Source of the DNA: Desulfobacterales bacterium
GTDB taxonomy: Bacteria; Desulfobacterota; Desulfobacteria; Desulfobacterales; Desulfosalsimonadaceae
Assembly (NCBI GenBank): GCA_018334855.1
Contig: JAGXLE010000004.1
Location: forward strand, 1 to 16,428
Direction: 5' to 3'
Length of the DNA stretch: 16,428 nucleotides
This document shows positions 1-7,947 of this stretch, piece by piece. The notes beneath the pieces are model-generated. The model did no database searches and was not told where the DNA came from. It was given only the letters and a program-made list of their open reading frames with translations. Each line of letters starts with the position of its first letter. Within the stretch, counting starts at the first letter, position 1. A program made the translations under genes and the position numbers.

Positions 1-10
1 ATTTCTGTTT

Positions 11-38
11 TAAAAATCTGAAACCCTCCGGGATTTTC
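11..38 (-). terminator. Terminator-like hairpin in left family A repeat
   Basis: On the minus strand the distal end of the repeat can fold as GAAA-CCC, loop GGA, GGG-TTTC, with a small bulge, followed by AGATTTTTA. It is placed to end recD2 transcription. The stem is short and the U-run is only five long, so this is a weak intrinsic terminator at best. It also competes with the outer helix of the palindrome. Confidence 0.4.
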
Positions 39-145
39 AATTTTACCGCATCTACTGCGTCAGATACAGCCTCGCATAGTTGACTATAGCGAGTCTGCAT
101 CTTCCTTGTATCTGCAGCAAACTTGAAAATCGCTCAATTTAGGTT
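11..145 (-). repeat. Family A palindromic repeat, left copy (3' of recD2)
   Basis: This 135 bp element is repeated in inverted orientation at 16294-16428, with about 125 of 135 positions identical and no gaps. Read on the minus strand (recD2 sense) it is a long imperfect palindrome. An outer helix pairs GATTTTCAA with TTGAAAATC, the next pairs GCTGCA (113-118) with TGCGGT (45-50), and an inner helix pairs AGATGCAG with CTGTATCT. The tip is CTCGC/GCGAG plus ATAGT/ACTAT. Between the two main helices lies an internal loop, AAGGA (103-107) against GACGCA (56-61). The element starts 10 nt after the recD2 stop codon. No transposase is nearby, so it could be a non-autonomous mobile repeat or a 3'-UTR structure. 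Confidence 0.9.
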
Positions 146-155
146 CTTTTTTCTG

Positions 156-2366
156 TCAGGACGCCGGCTGCGTGTAAGCAGCCGACATCCTGGTCGCCAG
201 ATGCGTATAACGCTTTGCCGGCTTATCGTTTTTCACCCCGATTGCCATGGCCTTTTTTGTGCCGACCAGCACCACCAGCCGCCTTCCCCGGGTAACTGCG
301 GTATAAATGAGGTTTCTCTGCAGCATGATAAAATGCTGTGTCAAAAGCGGCATGACCACCACCGGAAATTCCGAGCCCTGGGACTTATGCACTGATACCG
401 CATATGCCGGAACCACCTCGTCGAGCTCGGCAAAAGCGTGGGCAACTTCCCGGCCCTCAAAATCTATCCGCATCTGCCCCGATTCCTCCTCGATGGCGGT
501 CACCCGTCCCATATCCCCGTTAAACACCTGCTTATCATAATTATTCCGGAGCTGCATCACCTTGTCATGCAGTTTGAAAACCGATCCTGCCGCGCTTACC
601 TGTTTCTTTTCAGGGTTTAATGTCTCCTGGAGAAGCCGGTTTAAGTTGGCCGTGCCGGCAACGCCCTTGTGCATGGGAGAAAGCACCTGAACCTCGCCTA
701 CAGGATCGAAAGAAAAGCGCCGGGGTATGCGTTTTGACACCAGTTCCACTATAATGTCAACCACTTTTTCAGGTTCCGGCTGTTCTATAAAGAAAAAATC
801 GCTTTCAGGCTCGCCGGGCTCCATTTTCGGGATAATCCCGCTGTTTATCTTGTGGGCGTTGACAATAATCCGGCTCTGCCTTGCCTGGCGAAAAATTTCC
901 GTGAGCCTGACCACCGGCACAGTGCCGGAGGCTATCACGTCGTTTAACACGTTGCCCGGTCCCACCGACGGGAGCTGATACACATCTCCCACCAGGACCA
1001 GGGTGGCAGCCGGGGGAACGGCCTTTAACAGGTGATACATCAGTACGGTATCTATCATGGAGGCTTCGTCAACGATAAGCAGGTCGCATTTGAGGGGATT
1101 GTCCTGGTTTTTCTGAAATCCTCCGGCCTGGTAGTTAAAGGAGAGCAGACGATGAATGGTGCCGGCTGCATGCCCGGTTGCCTCGCTCATCTTCTTGGCC
1201 GCCCGGCCTGTTGGAGCCGCCAGCATTATCCTTACATTAAGCTGCCTGAAAATCTCTAGCACGGCACGGATAATCGTGGTCTTGCCGGTGCCCGGACCGC
1301 CCGTGATCACCATTGTCTTGTTTTGGGCGGCACATCGCACAGCCTCCTTCTGCCGCTCTGCCAAGGTGAAATCAAGCTGCTGCTCAACCCACAGGAGGGC
1401 GCGCTCCGTGTCAATTTCCCGCACCGACTTGGGGGCTTCGGCCAGTCTGGCAAAATGCCGGGCAATGCCGGTTTCACAAACATAGAATCGCCTGAGGTAA
1501 ACCGCCTTTGTATGGCCTTCTGATTTACCGGCTGTGCCGATATTTTCTACCACCACCTCCCTGTCAGTCTCTGCTTCGGATATGGCCTTAACTGCCGTAT
1601 CCCTGACGGTTTCCAGAATTTCGAGGCTTTTTTCAATCAAAAATTCATAGGGATAATAGACATGTCCGTCTTCTGCGAGCTGGTTTAATACGTATAGTAT
1701 TCCGGCACGAATGCGGAGGGGATTCTCTTTTTCAAAGCCCAGCTTGCCGGCTATCTTGTCTGCGGTAAGAAACCCGATCCCGGAAATATCAGAGGCCAGT
1801 CGGTAGGGATTTTCGGTTACCACCCCTACTGAATCCTGGCCGTACCGGCGAAAGATCCGCACCGCGTACGCGGCACTGACCTCGTGGGATTGGAGAAAAA
1901 GCATCACGTTGCGGATTTCCTTCTGCTCGGCCCAGGCGGCCCTGATCATCTCCGCCCGCTTTTTTCCGATCCCCTCGACTTCCTTTAACCGATCGGGCTG
2001 CTTTTCAATAATCTCCAGGGAGGATTTACCGAAACGGTTTACGATCCGCTCGGCCATCACCGGGCCGATGCCACTTATAAAACCCGAGCCCAGGTATTTC
2101 CTGATGCCGTTTACCGTGGATGGGGCCTTTGTGCGATAGGATTTAACTTCGAACTGTTCGCCGTAGGTGGGATGAATCTTCCAGGAGCCGGTCATTTCCA
2201 TTACTTCGCCCGGGGTAGGCTCGATGAATCTGCCCACCACGGTAACCAGTTCGCGCCTGCCCCGGACGCGCATCCTGGCGATGGTGTATCCGTTTTCCGG
2301 GTTCGTGTAGGTCACGCGCTCGATCTGGCCGAAAAGGGCCGTGTTTTCGGAAAAGGCATTGACCAT
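156..2366 (-). CDS. recD2: RecD2-family ATP-dependent DNA helicase
   Basis: This 736-residue protein is a superfamily 1B 5'-3' DNA helicase of the RecD2 (YrrC, RecD-like without RecBC) type, acting in cytoplasmic DNA repair. An N-terminal OB-like region (about 10-75) is followed by helix-hairpin-helix segments (GIGPVMAERI near 100, VEGIGKKRAEMI near 130, ISGIGFLTADKI near 195). The motor has Walker A GGPGTGKT (356-363), motif II VDEASM (432-437), motif III VGDVYQLPSVGPG (459-471) and a C-terminal block with VSVHKSQGSEF (658-667) and IYTAVTRGRR (687-696). Length is normal for the family. The ATG at 2366 is the first possible in-frame start after an upstream stop, but it has no clear Shine-Dalgarno, so translation may depend on coupling or be weak. 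It is the last gene of the minus-strand run. Confidence 0.95.
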   Translation of the reverse strand: MVNAFSENTALFGQIERVTYTNPENGYTIARMRVRGRRELVTVVGRFIEPTPGEVMEMTGSWKIHPTYGEQFEVKSYRTKAPSTVNGIRKYLGSGFISGIGPVMAERIVNRFGKSSLEIIEKQPDRLKEVEGIGKKRAEMIRAAWAEQKEIRNVMLFLQSHEVSAAYAVRIFRRYGQDSVGVVTENPYRLASDISGIGFLTADKIAGKLGFEKENPLRIRAGILYVLNQLAEDGHVYYPYEFLIEKSLEILETVRDTAVKAISEAETDREVVVENIGTAGKSEGHTKAVYLRRFYVCETGIARHFARLAEAPKSVREIDTERALLWVEQQLDFTLAERQKEAVRCAAQNKTMVITGGPGTGKTTIIRAVLEIFRQLNVRIMLAAPTGRAAKKMSEATGHAAGTIHRLLSFNYQAGGFQKNQDNPLKCDLLIVDEASMIDTVLMYHLLKAVPPAATLVLVGDVYQLPSVGPGNVLNDVIASGTVPVVRLTEIFRQARQSRIIVNAHKINSGIIPKMEPGEPESDFFFIEQPEPEKVVDIIVELVSKRIPRRFSFDPVGEVQVLSPMHKGVAGTANLNRLLQETLNPEKKQVSAAGSVFKLHDKVMQLRNNYDKQVFNGDMGRVTAIEEESGQMRIDFEGREVAHAFAELDEVVPAYAVSVHKSQGSEFPVVVMPLLTQHFIMLQRNLIYTAVTRGRRLVVLVGTKKAMAIGVKNDKPAKRYTHLATRMSAAYTQPAS

Positions 2367-2425
2367 TTCGCATCGGCATCATTTGGGAGGCTGCGTTGCG
2401 CGCAAAATTCGGCTTCGCCCTTGTG

Positions 2426-3112
2426 TCAGCCCGACAGCCGGGCTCTGGCCTGCGGGGCAAAAATTGAATCAGGAAACTCTGAAACAAGCCGCTCATAGGC
2501 CTGCCGGCTTTTATCGGGATTGCCGTTACGGCCGTAGAGCAGTCCCAGCTTGAACAGGGCTTGGTCTTTTAAAGCAGGATTTTCATCATCAACAATTTTT
2601 TGGAAAAGGGAAATGGCTTTTTTATTATCGCCCATGGCCGCATGGGTATAGGCCATGCCGTTTAAAGCCAGCCGGCTCATATGAGGATTGCCCTCAAATG
2701 CGTCATATGCGCGCTGGTAGAGTGCAAGTGCGCGCCCGTGGTCCCCTGTGCGAAAACAGAGCCCGGCATACTGCAAAAGAGCCATATTTCCGGCATCCGT
2801 ATAACCATATTCATCAATAAGACTCTGAAAATCCTCTTTTATTTTCTCAAGTTCTTGTGCACCGGCGTCTTTGTCAACAGCTTCATACCGCTCGGTTATC
2901 TGTATGAGCATTGCCGAGGCATTGCTGCGGGCCTGCTGCAGGAAGTATAATACCCCGGCTCCCACTATAAAAACAGCGCAAATCGCAACTGCGGCAACAA
3001 TCAACTGCCTTTTGTAAGTCCGTCCAAAGGACAGGATCAGATTTTTATAACGCTTAAACGGGTCTTCGGGTTCCGGCTCCATATTTCGGGGCTTGGTCGA
3101 TGTTTCGGCCAT
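2426..3112 (-). CDS. Membrane-anchored TPR protein, YfgM-like
   Basis: The protein has 228 residues. A charged, cytoplasmic N-terminus (1-35, ending in RTYKRQ) precedes one transmembrane helix (about 36-58). A periplasm-facing domain follows, with a coiled-coil-like helix (60-100) and at least three tetratricopeptide repeats (about 105-225), seen as NMALLQYAGLCFRTGDHGRALALY, LNGMAYTHAAMGDNKKAISLF and ALFKLGLLYGRNGNPDKSRQAY spacing patterns. This architecture matches the YfgM/DUF2133 group, which in E. coli helps exported proteins near the Sec translocon. That role is inferred from architecture only. The start ATG at 3112 has a GGAG about 13 nt upstream, a loose spacing. It lies 32 nt after the kinase gene and 59 nt before recD2. 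Confidence 0.75.
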   Translation of the reverse strand: MAETSTKPRNMEPEPEDPFKRYKNLILSFGRTYKRQLIVAAVAICAVFIVGAGVLYFLQQARSNASAMLIQITERYEAVDKDAGAQELEKIKEDFQSLIDEYGYTDAGNMALLQYAGLCFRTGDHGRALALYQRAYDAFEGNPHMSRLALNGMAYTHAAMGDNKKAISLFQKIVDDENPALKDQALFKLGLLYGRNGNPDKSRQAYERLVSEFPDSIFAPQARARLSG

Positions 3113-3144
3113 GGTGGTTTTTACTCCGGTATTGACTTTTACAA

Positions 3145-4140
3145 TTACACAGCCAGCAGCTGCCTGATCCGCTGCCAGCCGTCCTCCTCTATTTTAGCGC
3201 CGATTAACTGGCATACTTCGAAGCCGCAGGCAGAGCCTAGTGCGCCGCACTGCGAAAAGGAACATCCCTCAACCAGGCTGTGGAGAAATCCTGCAGCCCA
3301 CAAATCTCCCGCCCCGGTGGTATCGGCCGCGCTGCCATCGCCCATCCGCTCAATTCTGGCTACCTCCCGGCCGCACTTTATAATGCTGCCCCGAGGGCCG
3401 ATCTTTAAAACCGCGATTTCGGTTTCCCGGGCCAGCGCTTCCAGTGATTTCTCCTCATCTTCTATTCCCGTATAAGCAAAGGCTTCGTCTTCATTTGCTA
3501 TAAGGATATCAATATAGTCGGCCACGATCCGGTTTAACAGATCCAGCGATTCCTCCACCACGTTGAAACTGGCAAGATCCAGGCTCACTTTTGCCCCTGA
3601 GGCCCTGGCCGCTTCTAAAACCGCCATCATAAGCTCACGGTTAAACAGAAGATATCCCTCCACGTGCACTACTGCAGCGTTTTCAAAACACTCCGGGGTG
3701 ATCTCTTCGGGGCTCATCTCCGCGGCCGCGCCCAGGTAGGTAAACATGGTGCGCTGGGCATCGGGGGTAATAACCGAAAGGACCCTTCCGGTGGGAGCCT
3801 GGGATCGAAACAAAAAGGGTTCCACGCAATGCCTGACAAGATCGGCTTCAAAAACATCTGCCAGGCGATCCCGACCGCATTTCCCCACAAACCTGGCATC
3901 TCCTCCCAGCATGCCTACACCCGCGGCCGTATTGCATGCTGAACCGCCGGATACCGTGACCGGATCCCTGGAGGTTTTCGAGACCAGGTCGTCAATGTAG
4001 CTGCTTTCAACCAGAGTCATGCCTCCCTTGGCCGCTCCCGCGGCCTCCAGGAAGCTCTCATCCTCGTTTGCCAGCATATCGACCAGGGCTGAGCCCACGC
4101 ATACGATTTTTTTCCTCCCGGGCTCCGCTGAAATCGTCAT
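3145..4140 (-). CDS. PfkB-family kinase, adenosine-kinase-like
   Basis: The 331-residue protein is a ribokinase-fold (PfkB) sugar or nucleoside kinase. The N-terminal signature SGGSACNTA (64-72) with VGKCGRDRLADVF (85-97) and the C-terminal PfkB signature DTTGAGDLWAAGFL (273-286) are intact. D279 is the expected catalytic base and GAGD forms the anion hole. The overall pattern resembles adenosine kinases of alpha- and deltaproteobacteria (IANEDEAFAYTG, ADTTGAGDLWAAGFL), so adenosine salvage is the best guess, but substrate cannot be read from sequence and fructose or another sugar is possible. The start is well supported by AAAGGAAG 6-7 nt before the ATG. It lies 43 nt after the SH3b gene in an apparent operon. 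Confidence 0.85.
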   Translation of the reverse strand: MTISAEPGRKKIVCVGSALVDMLANEDESFLEAAGAAKGGMTLVESSYIDDLVSKTSRDPVTVSGGSACNTAAGVGMLGGDARFVGKCGRDRLADVFEADLVRHCVEPFLFRSQAPTGRVLSVITPDAQRTMFTYLGAAAEMSPEEITPECFENAAVVHVEGYLLFNRELMMAVLEAARASGAKVSLDLASFNVVEESLDLLNRIVADYIDILIANEDEAFAYTGIEDEEKSLEALARETEIAVLKIGPRGSIIKCGREVARIERMGDGSAADTTGAGDLWAAGFLHSLVEGCSFSQCGALGSACGFEVCQLIGAKIEEDGWQRIRQLLAV

Positions 4141-4183
4141 ATTCCGCTTCCTTTCCGTTTCCTGATGATTTACTCAAAATCAG

Positions 4184-4645
4184 CTACCATACCAGTCCGC
4201 TGTAAATCCAGCCTTTTTCCCCGTCAGCATGCTGGATATGAATCCAGTCTCCCTTTTTTTCCAGGACTTTAAATGGCACGCCCTTTTCAGCCTGAAAGGC
4301 TACTTCGTGATTGGTGCCCGGACCGGTGCGGATATTTATCAGGCCCTTCTTTGTGATTACCGTATTAATCTCTGCCACCAGGTCCTTATGGACCCAGCCC
4401 TTTGTCCCTTCAAAATCCTGGAAAAAATACCACCCGTCCTGTGAATCGAGTACCCTGATCGGGGTATATTGCTCCACCTGCCAGAGCTGTTCGTAGTCGG
4501 TTCCCGGACCGGACCGGATATTTGCAACCTCCACCGATATGGCCATCCGCTGCGCTGAAGACGCAGACGCCGCCAAAGCAAGGGGCAGCAAAAAGCTCAA
4601 TAACAATATTGCCAGCGATCTTCTTGAAATTTTTGCCAAATTCAT
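4184..4645 (-). CDS. Secreted protein with two bacterial SH3 (SH3b) domains
   Basis: This 153-residue protein begins with a signal peptide: positively charged KISRRS, hydrophobic 11-25, and likely cleavage after ASASSA near residue 31. It has no lipobox cysteine. Two tandem SH3b domains follow (about 36-92 and 95-153), each with the N-x-RSGPGT/N-x-RTGPGT motif (42-49, 104-111) and a GW-[VI]-[HY] strand (KGWVHKDLV, KGWIYSGLV). There is no catalytic domain, so it probably binds peptidoglycan or acts as an adaptor in the periplasm. The start is supported by GGAGGAAGG 7 nt before ATG. It is encoded 29 nt after the VWA gene, so it may belong to that envelope-linked module. The partner is unknown. 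Confidence 0.85.
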   Translation of the reverse strand: MNLAKISRRSLAILLLSFLLPLALAASASSAQRMAISVEVANIRSGPGTDYEQLWQVEQYTPIRVLDSQDGWYFFQDFEGTKGWVHKDLVAEINTVITKKGLINIRTGPGTNHEVAFQAEKGVPFKVLEKKGDWIHIQHADGEKGWIYSGLVW

Positions 4646-4674
4646 GCCTTTGCCTTCCTCCGTTTAATCGGTAT

Positions 4675-5865
4675 CTATGCCGCCATCAACTGGTCAACCG
4701 CCTGTTCCAGACCGTCAATGGTGAGCTCAAACATGGGAAAAACCTGGCGGATGACGTTGATCGTACGGGTGTAGGGCCACATACGGGCCGGCACCGGATT
4801 GAGCCATGCATTGTTCGGGAAGGTTTCGGCCAGAAAGCGAAGCTGTTCGATACTAGCCTTGCCGCTTCGCTCGTGTACATAAATGGAGCCGTCGCGGGCC
4901 ATCAGTTCGTAGGGGGCCATGCTGGCGTCCCCCACTAATATGAGACGCGTGTCCGAATCCATGCCGGCAAATTCGGCCACCGGTTTCGGCTTGCGGTACC
5001 TGGCTGGATCCTCCCACAGGGTATCGTAAATGGTGTTATGAAAAAAATAGGTTTTCAGTTCTTTGAACTGGGAACGCGCATAATTAAACAGTGTCTGGAT
5101 AACCGGCACATAGGGATCCATAGAGTAGCCGCCGTTATCAATCGCCAGGATCACCTTGAGCCGGTCCTTTAAGCGGCGATCAAAGACTATCTCGATTTCA
5201 CCGGCGTTTTTCATGGTCTGATAGATGCTCTCCCGGACGTTTACCTGGTCCTTGGGACCTGAGGGCACCATGTTGCGCAGGCGCTTCAGGGCTTCCCCCA
5301 TGGAAGCCTGTGTCAACGGCCCCATCCTGGAGTAATCCTTGTACCGGCGCTCGTTGGCGACCTTGACAGCAGACTTGTTTCTGGACTCTCCTCCAACTCG
5401 GAGTCCTTCCGGGTGATATCCGGAATGTCCCACCGGGGAAGTGCCGCCGGTTCCTATCCAGCGGTTTCCGCCGTCGTGTCTTTCGGTCTGTTCTTTTAAG
5501 CGCTCCTTGAAATACTCTATAAGCTCTTCAGGCGAAAGATTCTGCAGCTCTGCCTGATCCACGCCCAGGGCATCGGCTACGGACTGTGGATCTGAAAGCC
5601 ATTGGTCCAGAAGCGCCTTTGCGATCTCGTCGAGCTCGAAGCCCTCAATATCGGGCATCTCCGCGCCTTCGAAAAAATGGGCAAAAATCTGGTCAAAAAG
5701 GTCAAAATACCTTTCACTTTTGACAAGAATCGCCCTGGAGGCGGTGTAAAAATCCGAAAGAGATGCAATAAGGCCGTTTTGCAGCGCTCTGTGCAGCGTA
5801 AGAAAGGCCGTGAGCGTGACCGGAATTCCCGCATCCCTTAACTTGTAGAAAAAATCGACAAACAT
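4675..5865 (-). CDS. VWA-domain protein, CoxE-like (MoxR partner)
   Basis: This 396-residue protein belongs to the VWA-containing CoxE/YehP-like group that is nearly always encoded next to MoxR ATPases. The N-terminal helical half (about 1-200) contains a charged, disordered stretch near 125-165. The VWA-like C-terminal half includes KVILAIDNGGYSMDPYV (about 237-253) at the place of the metal-binding MIDAS loop and VGDASMAPYEL (311-321). The usual D-x-S-x-S is replaced by D243-N-G-G-Y-S, so metal binding may be altered. From memory, this form is common in the subfamily. Such pairs help mature or insert cofactors into client proteins, and the client is unknown here. No clear Shine-Dalgarno precedes the ATG, which lies 12 nt after the moxR stop, so translational coupling is likely. 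Confidence 0.82.
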   Translation of the reverse strand: MFVDFFYKLRDAGIPVTLTAFLTLHRALQNGLIASLSDFYTASRAILVKSERYFDLFDQIFAHFFEGAEMPDIEGFELDEIAKALLDQWLSDPQSVADALGVDQAELQNLSPEELIEYFKERLKEQTERHDGGNRWIGTGGTSPVGHSGYHPEGLRVGGESRNKSAVKVANERRYKDYSRMGPLTQASMGEALKRLRNMVPSGPKDQVNVRESIYQTMKNAGEIEIVFDRRLKDRLKVILAIDNGGYSMDPYVPVIQTLFNYARSQFKELKTYFFHNTIYDTLWEDPARYRKPKPVAEFAGMDSDTRLILVGDASMAPYELMARDGSIYVHERSGKASIEQLRFLAETFPNNAWLNPVPARMWPYTRTINVIRQVFPMFELTIDGLEQAVDQLMAA

Positions 5866-5877
5866 GGCTTTATGCTT

Positions 5878-6735
5878 TTAAAACCTTTTTCTGCCCTGGA
5901 TCTGATTTGCAGCCACTGAATAATCCTGGCTCTTTTTAAAAAGCACTCCAAGATAGGGCACTTCGCCCTTGGCCAGCTGTTTAGGCTTGAAATCAGGGTC
6001 CATGGACAAGGCTCGTATCCAGTTGACCAGCTCGCGGGTAGCCGGCTTTTTCTCCACTGTTGCAATTTCGCGGAGCCGGTAGAAAGTATCAATGGCGTTA
6101 TTCATGAGCTCGGTATCGATCTCCGGAAAATGCACCCTGATAATACGGCGCATCATGTCCGGGTCCGGAAATGCTATGTGGTGGAAATTGCATCTGCCAA
6201 GAAACGGATCTGAGAGGTCTTTCTTAGCATTGGAGGTAATCACAATCACAGGCCTGTGTTTGGCGCGGATGGTTTTATCGATTTCAATGATATCGAATTC
6301 CATCTGGTCGAGCACGTCTAACATGTCGTCCTGAAAATCGGTGTCGGCCTTGTCTATCTCGTCAATTAAAAGCACGGTTCGTTCCTGGGCTGTAAAGGCC
6401 TGGCCGATCTTGCCCATTTTGATGTAATCCTCGATCCGGCTCACATCGCGCGTGGAATCCCCGAACCGGCTGTCGTTTAACCGGGTAAGAGTATCGTACT
6501 GGTAAAGCGCATCTATGAGCTTCATGTTGGATTTCACGTTTAACACGATCAGCGGCATGCTCAGGTTTTCGGCAATGGCATGGGCCAGCATTGTTTTGCC
6601 TGTGCCCGGCTCGCCTTTGAGAAGCAGGGGCATTTCCAGTGACATGGAAATGTTGACGATCTTTGCCAGCTCCTCGTCGAGCACATAACGTTTTGCGCCG
6701 GTAAAGCTGCCCTGTTTTTCAATGTTTTGTTCCAT
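5878..6735 (-). CDS. MoxR-type AAA+ ATPase
   Basis: The 285-residue protein is an AAA+ ATPase of the MoxR class. It shows Walker A GEPGTGKT (41-48), Walker B VLLIDEID (121-128), a sensor-1 asparagine in VITSNA (165-170), DPFLGRCNF (176-184) with the presumed arginine finger R181, and sensor-2 R234 in PATRELVNW. Length is typical. MoxR proteins form rings that act with VWA proteins as chaperones for metal or cofactor insertion and complex assembly. The gene directly downstream encodes such a VWA protein, 12 nt away. AGGA lies about 10 nt before the ATG. The 84 nt upstream on the coding strand contain no G (see the 6749-6832 entry), separating it from the MetE-like gene. Confidence 0.92.
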   Translation of the reverse strand: MEQNIEKQGSFTGAKRYVLDEELAKIVNISMSLEMPLLLKGEPGTGKTMLAHAIAENLSMPLIVLNVKSNMKLIDALYQYDTLTRLNDSRFGDSTRDVSRIEDYIKMGKIGQAFTAQERTVLLIDEIDKADTDFQDDMLDVLDQMEFDIIEIDKTIRAKHRPVIVITSNAKKDLSDPFLGRCNFHHIAFPDPDMMRRIIRVHFPEIDTELMNNAIDTFYRLREIATVEKKPATRELVNWIRALSMDPDFKPKQLAKGEVPYLGVLFKKSQDYSVAANQIQGRKRF

Positions 6736-6748
6736 AAGCTAATTATCC

Positions 6749-6832
6749 TGGGTGTTTGTTGATTGTTAATAGTTATTGGTTAATTGTTTGTTTTTTGTTG
6801 TTATGTATAGTTAATGGGTAATTGTTGTTGGT
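6749..6832. other. 84-nt spacer without C on + strand (no G in the minus-strand RNA)
   Basis: Between the MetE-like stop and moxR the plus strand has 84 consecutive bases with no cytosine, so a minus-strand transcript here has no guanine. It contains degenerate repeats of AACTATTAACAATCAAC-like units. Such RNA cannot form stable helices within itself. Its C-over-G bias resembles a Rho utilisation site, or it may be an A-rich translation-enhancing leader for moxR. The composition is seen directly; function is inference. Confidence 0.7.
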
Positions 6833-7905
6833 CAGGTGCGGATCATATCCGAGAGGCGGCGGTTCATCTCGATTACGCGCATGGCATGTTCCAGGGAAAG
6901 CGAGCCGGTACCGCAGCTCGGCGTAATCAGCGACTGGGAAACAATCTGCTCCCGGTCAAACCCGAGCCCCTCGATTCCGGAAACCTCCTGCTGCCACAGT
7001 TTATGCAGAGACTCCGGGTTTTGGGACTCAATCGCCTCTGTATCGCCGGTGGGCACAATGCCCCAGGCCAGGATCCCGCCCCGCTCCAGAAAACGTTTAA
7101 GCTGATCTGAATAGAGCATGAACTTGTCAAAGTAGGAATATGCGTCAAAGCTCACAATATCGGCACCGGACTCCAATATCACCGACCATTCCGCGTTGGC
7201 ACACACATGGATGCCGGCAAGCCCTCCTTCATTGTGGATCTCCTCTATGACCTCGGCAAAACATTCATCGATTTCACTGCGCGAGACACTGATAAAGGCC
7301 GAAGAGCCGAAACCTGCAAGTGCGGGTTCATCGAGAAACACTATAACCGGCACCCCGTATTTCTTAAGCTGGTTGACCTGCCAGCGGGCCTTCATGGCGA
7401 TAAGCTTTACCGCGGCTTCCCTGAGCTGCTCATTGTAGAATACGGCCCGGCCCTCGTGATCCACAAGCCCCGTACCAAAGGTAAACGGCCCTGTAACCTG
7501 GCCCTTGACTGCAGCCGGGCTGTATTCGCCCTTATCAAGCTCCCGGACGAAAGTAAAAAAACCGGGCGCATCGTCTTTATGCAGGGCAAAACGGGATTGG
7601 GCAATATCATCAGATCCTTCATCAACGGCCATATAGGCTTCAAAGAAACTAAGCATTTCCTCGTCAAAGCCCCCGTCTTCTGCATCTACAAATATCCGGC
7701 CGTCTTTACGGGTCAGTCCGGGCATCCCTTTTGCAAACTGAGCCACCATGCCCTCTGAGGCAAATTTAGGCAGCTGCACCCACAGCGGAATATCGGGAGT
7801 ATAGTCAAACATAAGCCTGACCGCACTGTCATGATCGTCCATGGGCAGACTGCCTATCCATGCTGCCAGGGCATTGGGACGGAAATCATTACTTATTGCC
7901 GTCAT
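6832..7905 (-). CDS. Core-type MetE-like methyltransferase (putative folate-independent methionine synthase)
   Basis: The 357-residue protein belongs to the MetE/UROD superfamily, comparable in size to the C-terminal catalytic half of MetE (full MetE is about 750). Candidate zinc ligands are H233 and C235 in GIHVCANAEW and C331 in TPSCGTGSL. The MetE glutamate ligand seems replaced by D254 in VSFDAYSYF. VKGQVTGPFTFG (133-144), FLDEPALAGFG (190-200) and GGILAWGIVPTGDTE (276-290) are further conserved blocks. Proteins of this length lack the MetE N-terminal folate-binding half. Related core MetEs take the methyl group from a corrinoid protein, so that is the likely reaction here, though other thiol methyl transfers are possible. 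It heads the minus-strand run with its own promoter at 7948-7976. Confidence 0.8.
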   Translation of the reverse strand: MTAISNDFRPNALAAWIGSLPMDDHDSAVRLMFDYTPDIPLWVQLPKFASEGMVAQFAKGMPGLTRKDGRIFVDAEDGGFDEEMLSFFEAYMAVDEGSDDIAQSRFALHKDDAPGFFTFVRELDKGEYSPAAVKGQVTGPFTFGTGLVDHEGRAVFYNEQLREAAVKLIAMKARWQVNQLKKYGVPVIVFLDEPALAGFGSSAFISVSRSEIDECFAEVIEEIHNEGGLAGIHVCANAEWSVILESGADIVSFDAYSYFDKFMLYSDQLKRFLERGGILAWGIVPTGDTEAIESQNPESLHKLWQQEVSGIEGLGFDREQIVSQSLITPSCGTGSLSLEHAMRVIEMNRRLSDMIRT

Positions 7906-7947
7906 TTCTTATATTGCCTTTTATGTTTCTATTGTTAAAAAATAATA

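Noticed and set aside
158..192. GGCTGC/GCAGCC hairpin at the end of recD2, considered as a terminator
   Set aside because: It lies inside the coding region, and in the minus-strand RNA it is followed by A-runs, not U-runs.
2143..2496. 117-codon minus-strand frame bridging tpr and recD2
   Set aside because: It overlaps both genes out of frame. Its composition is proline/arginine/serine-rich and unlike a real protein.
7207..7758. 183-codon plus-strand frame
   Set aside because: It lies entirely opposite the well-supported MetE-like gene and has no family features.
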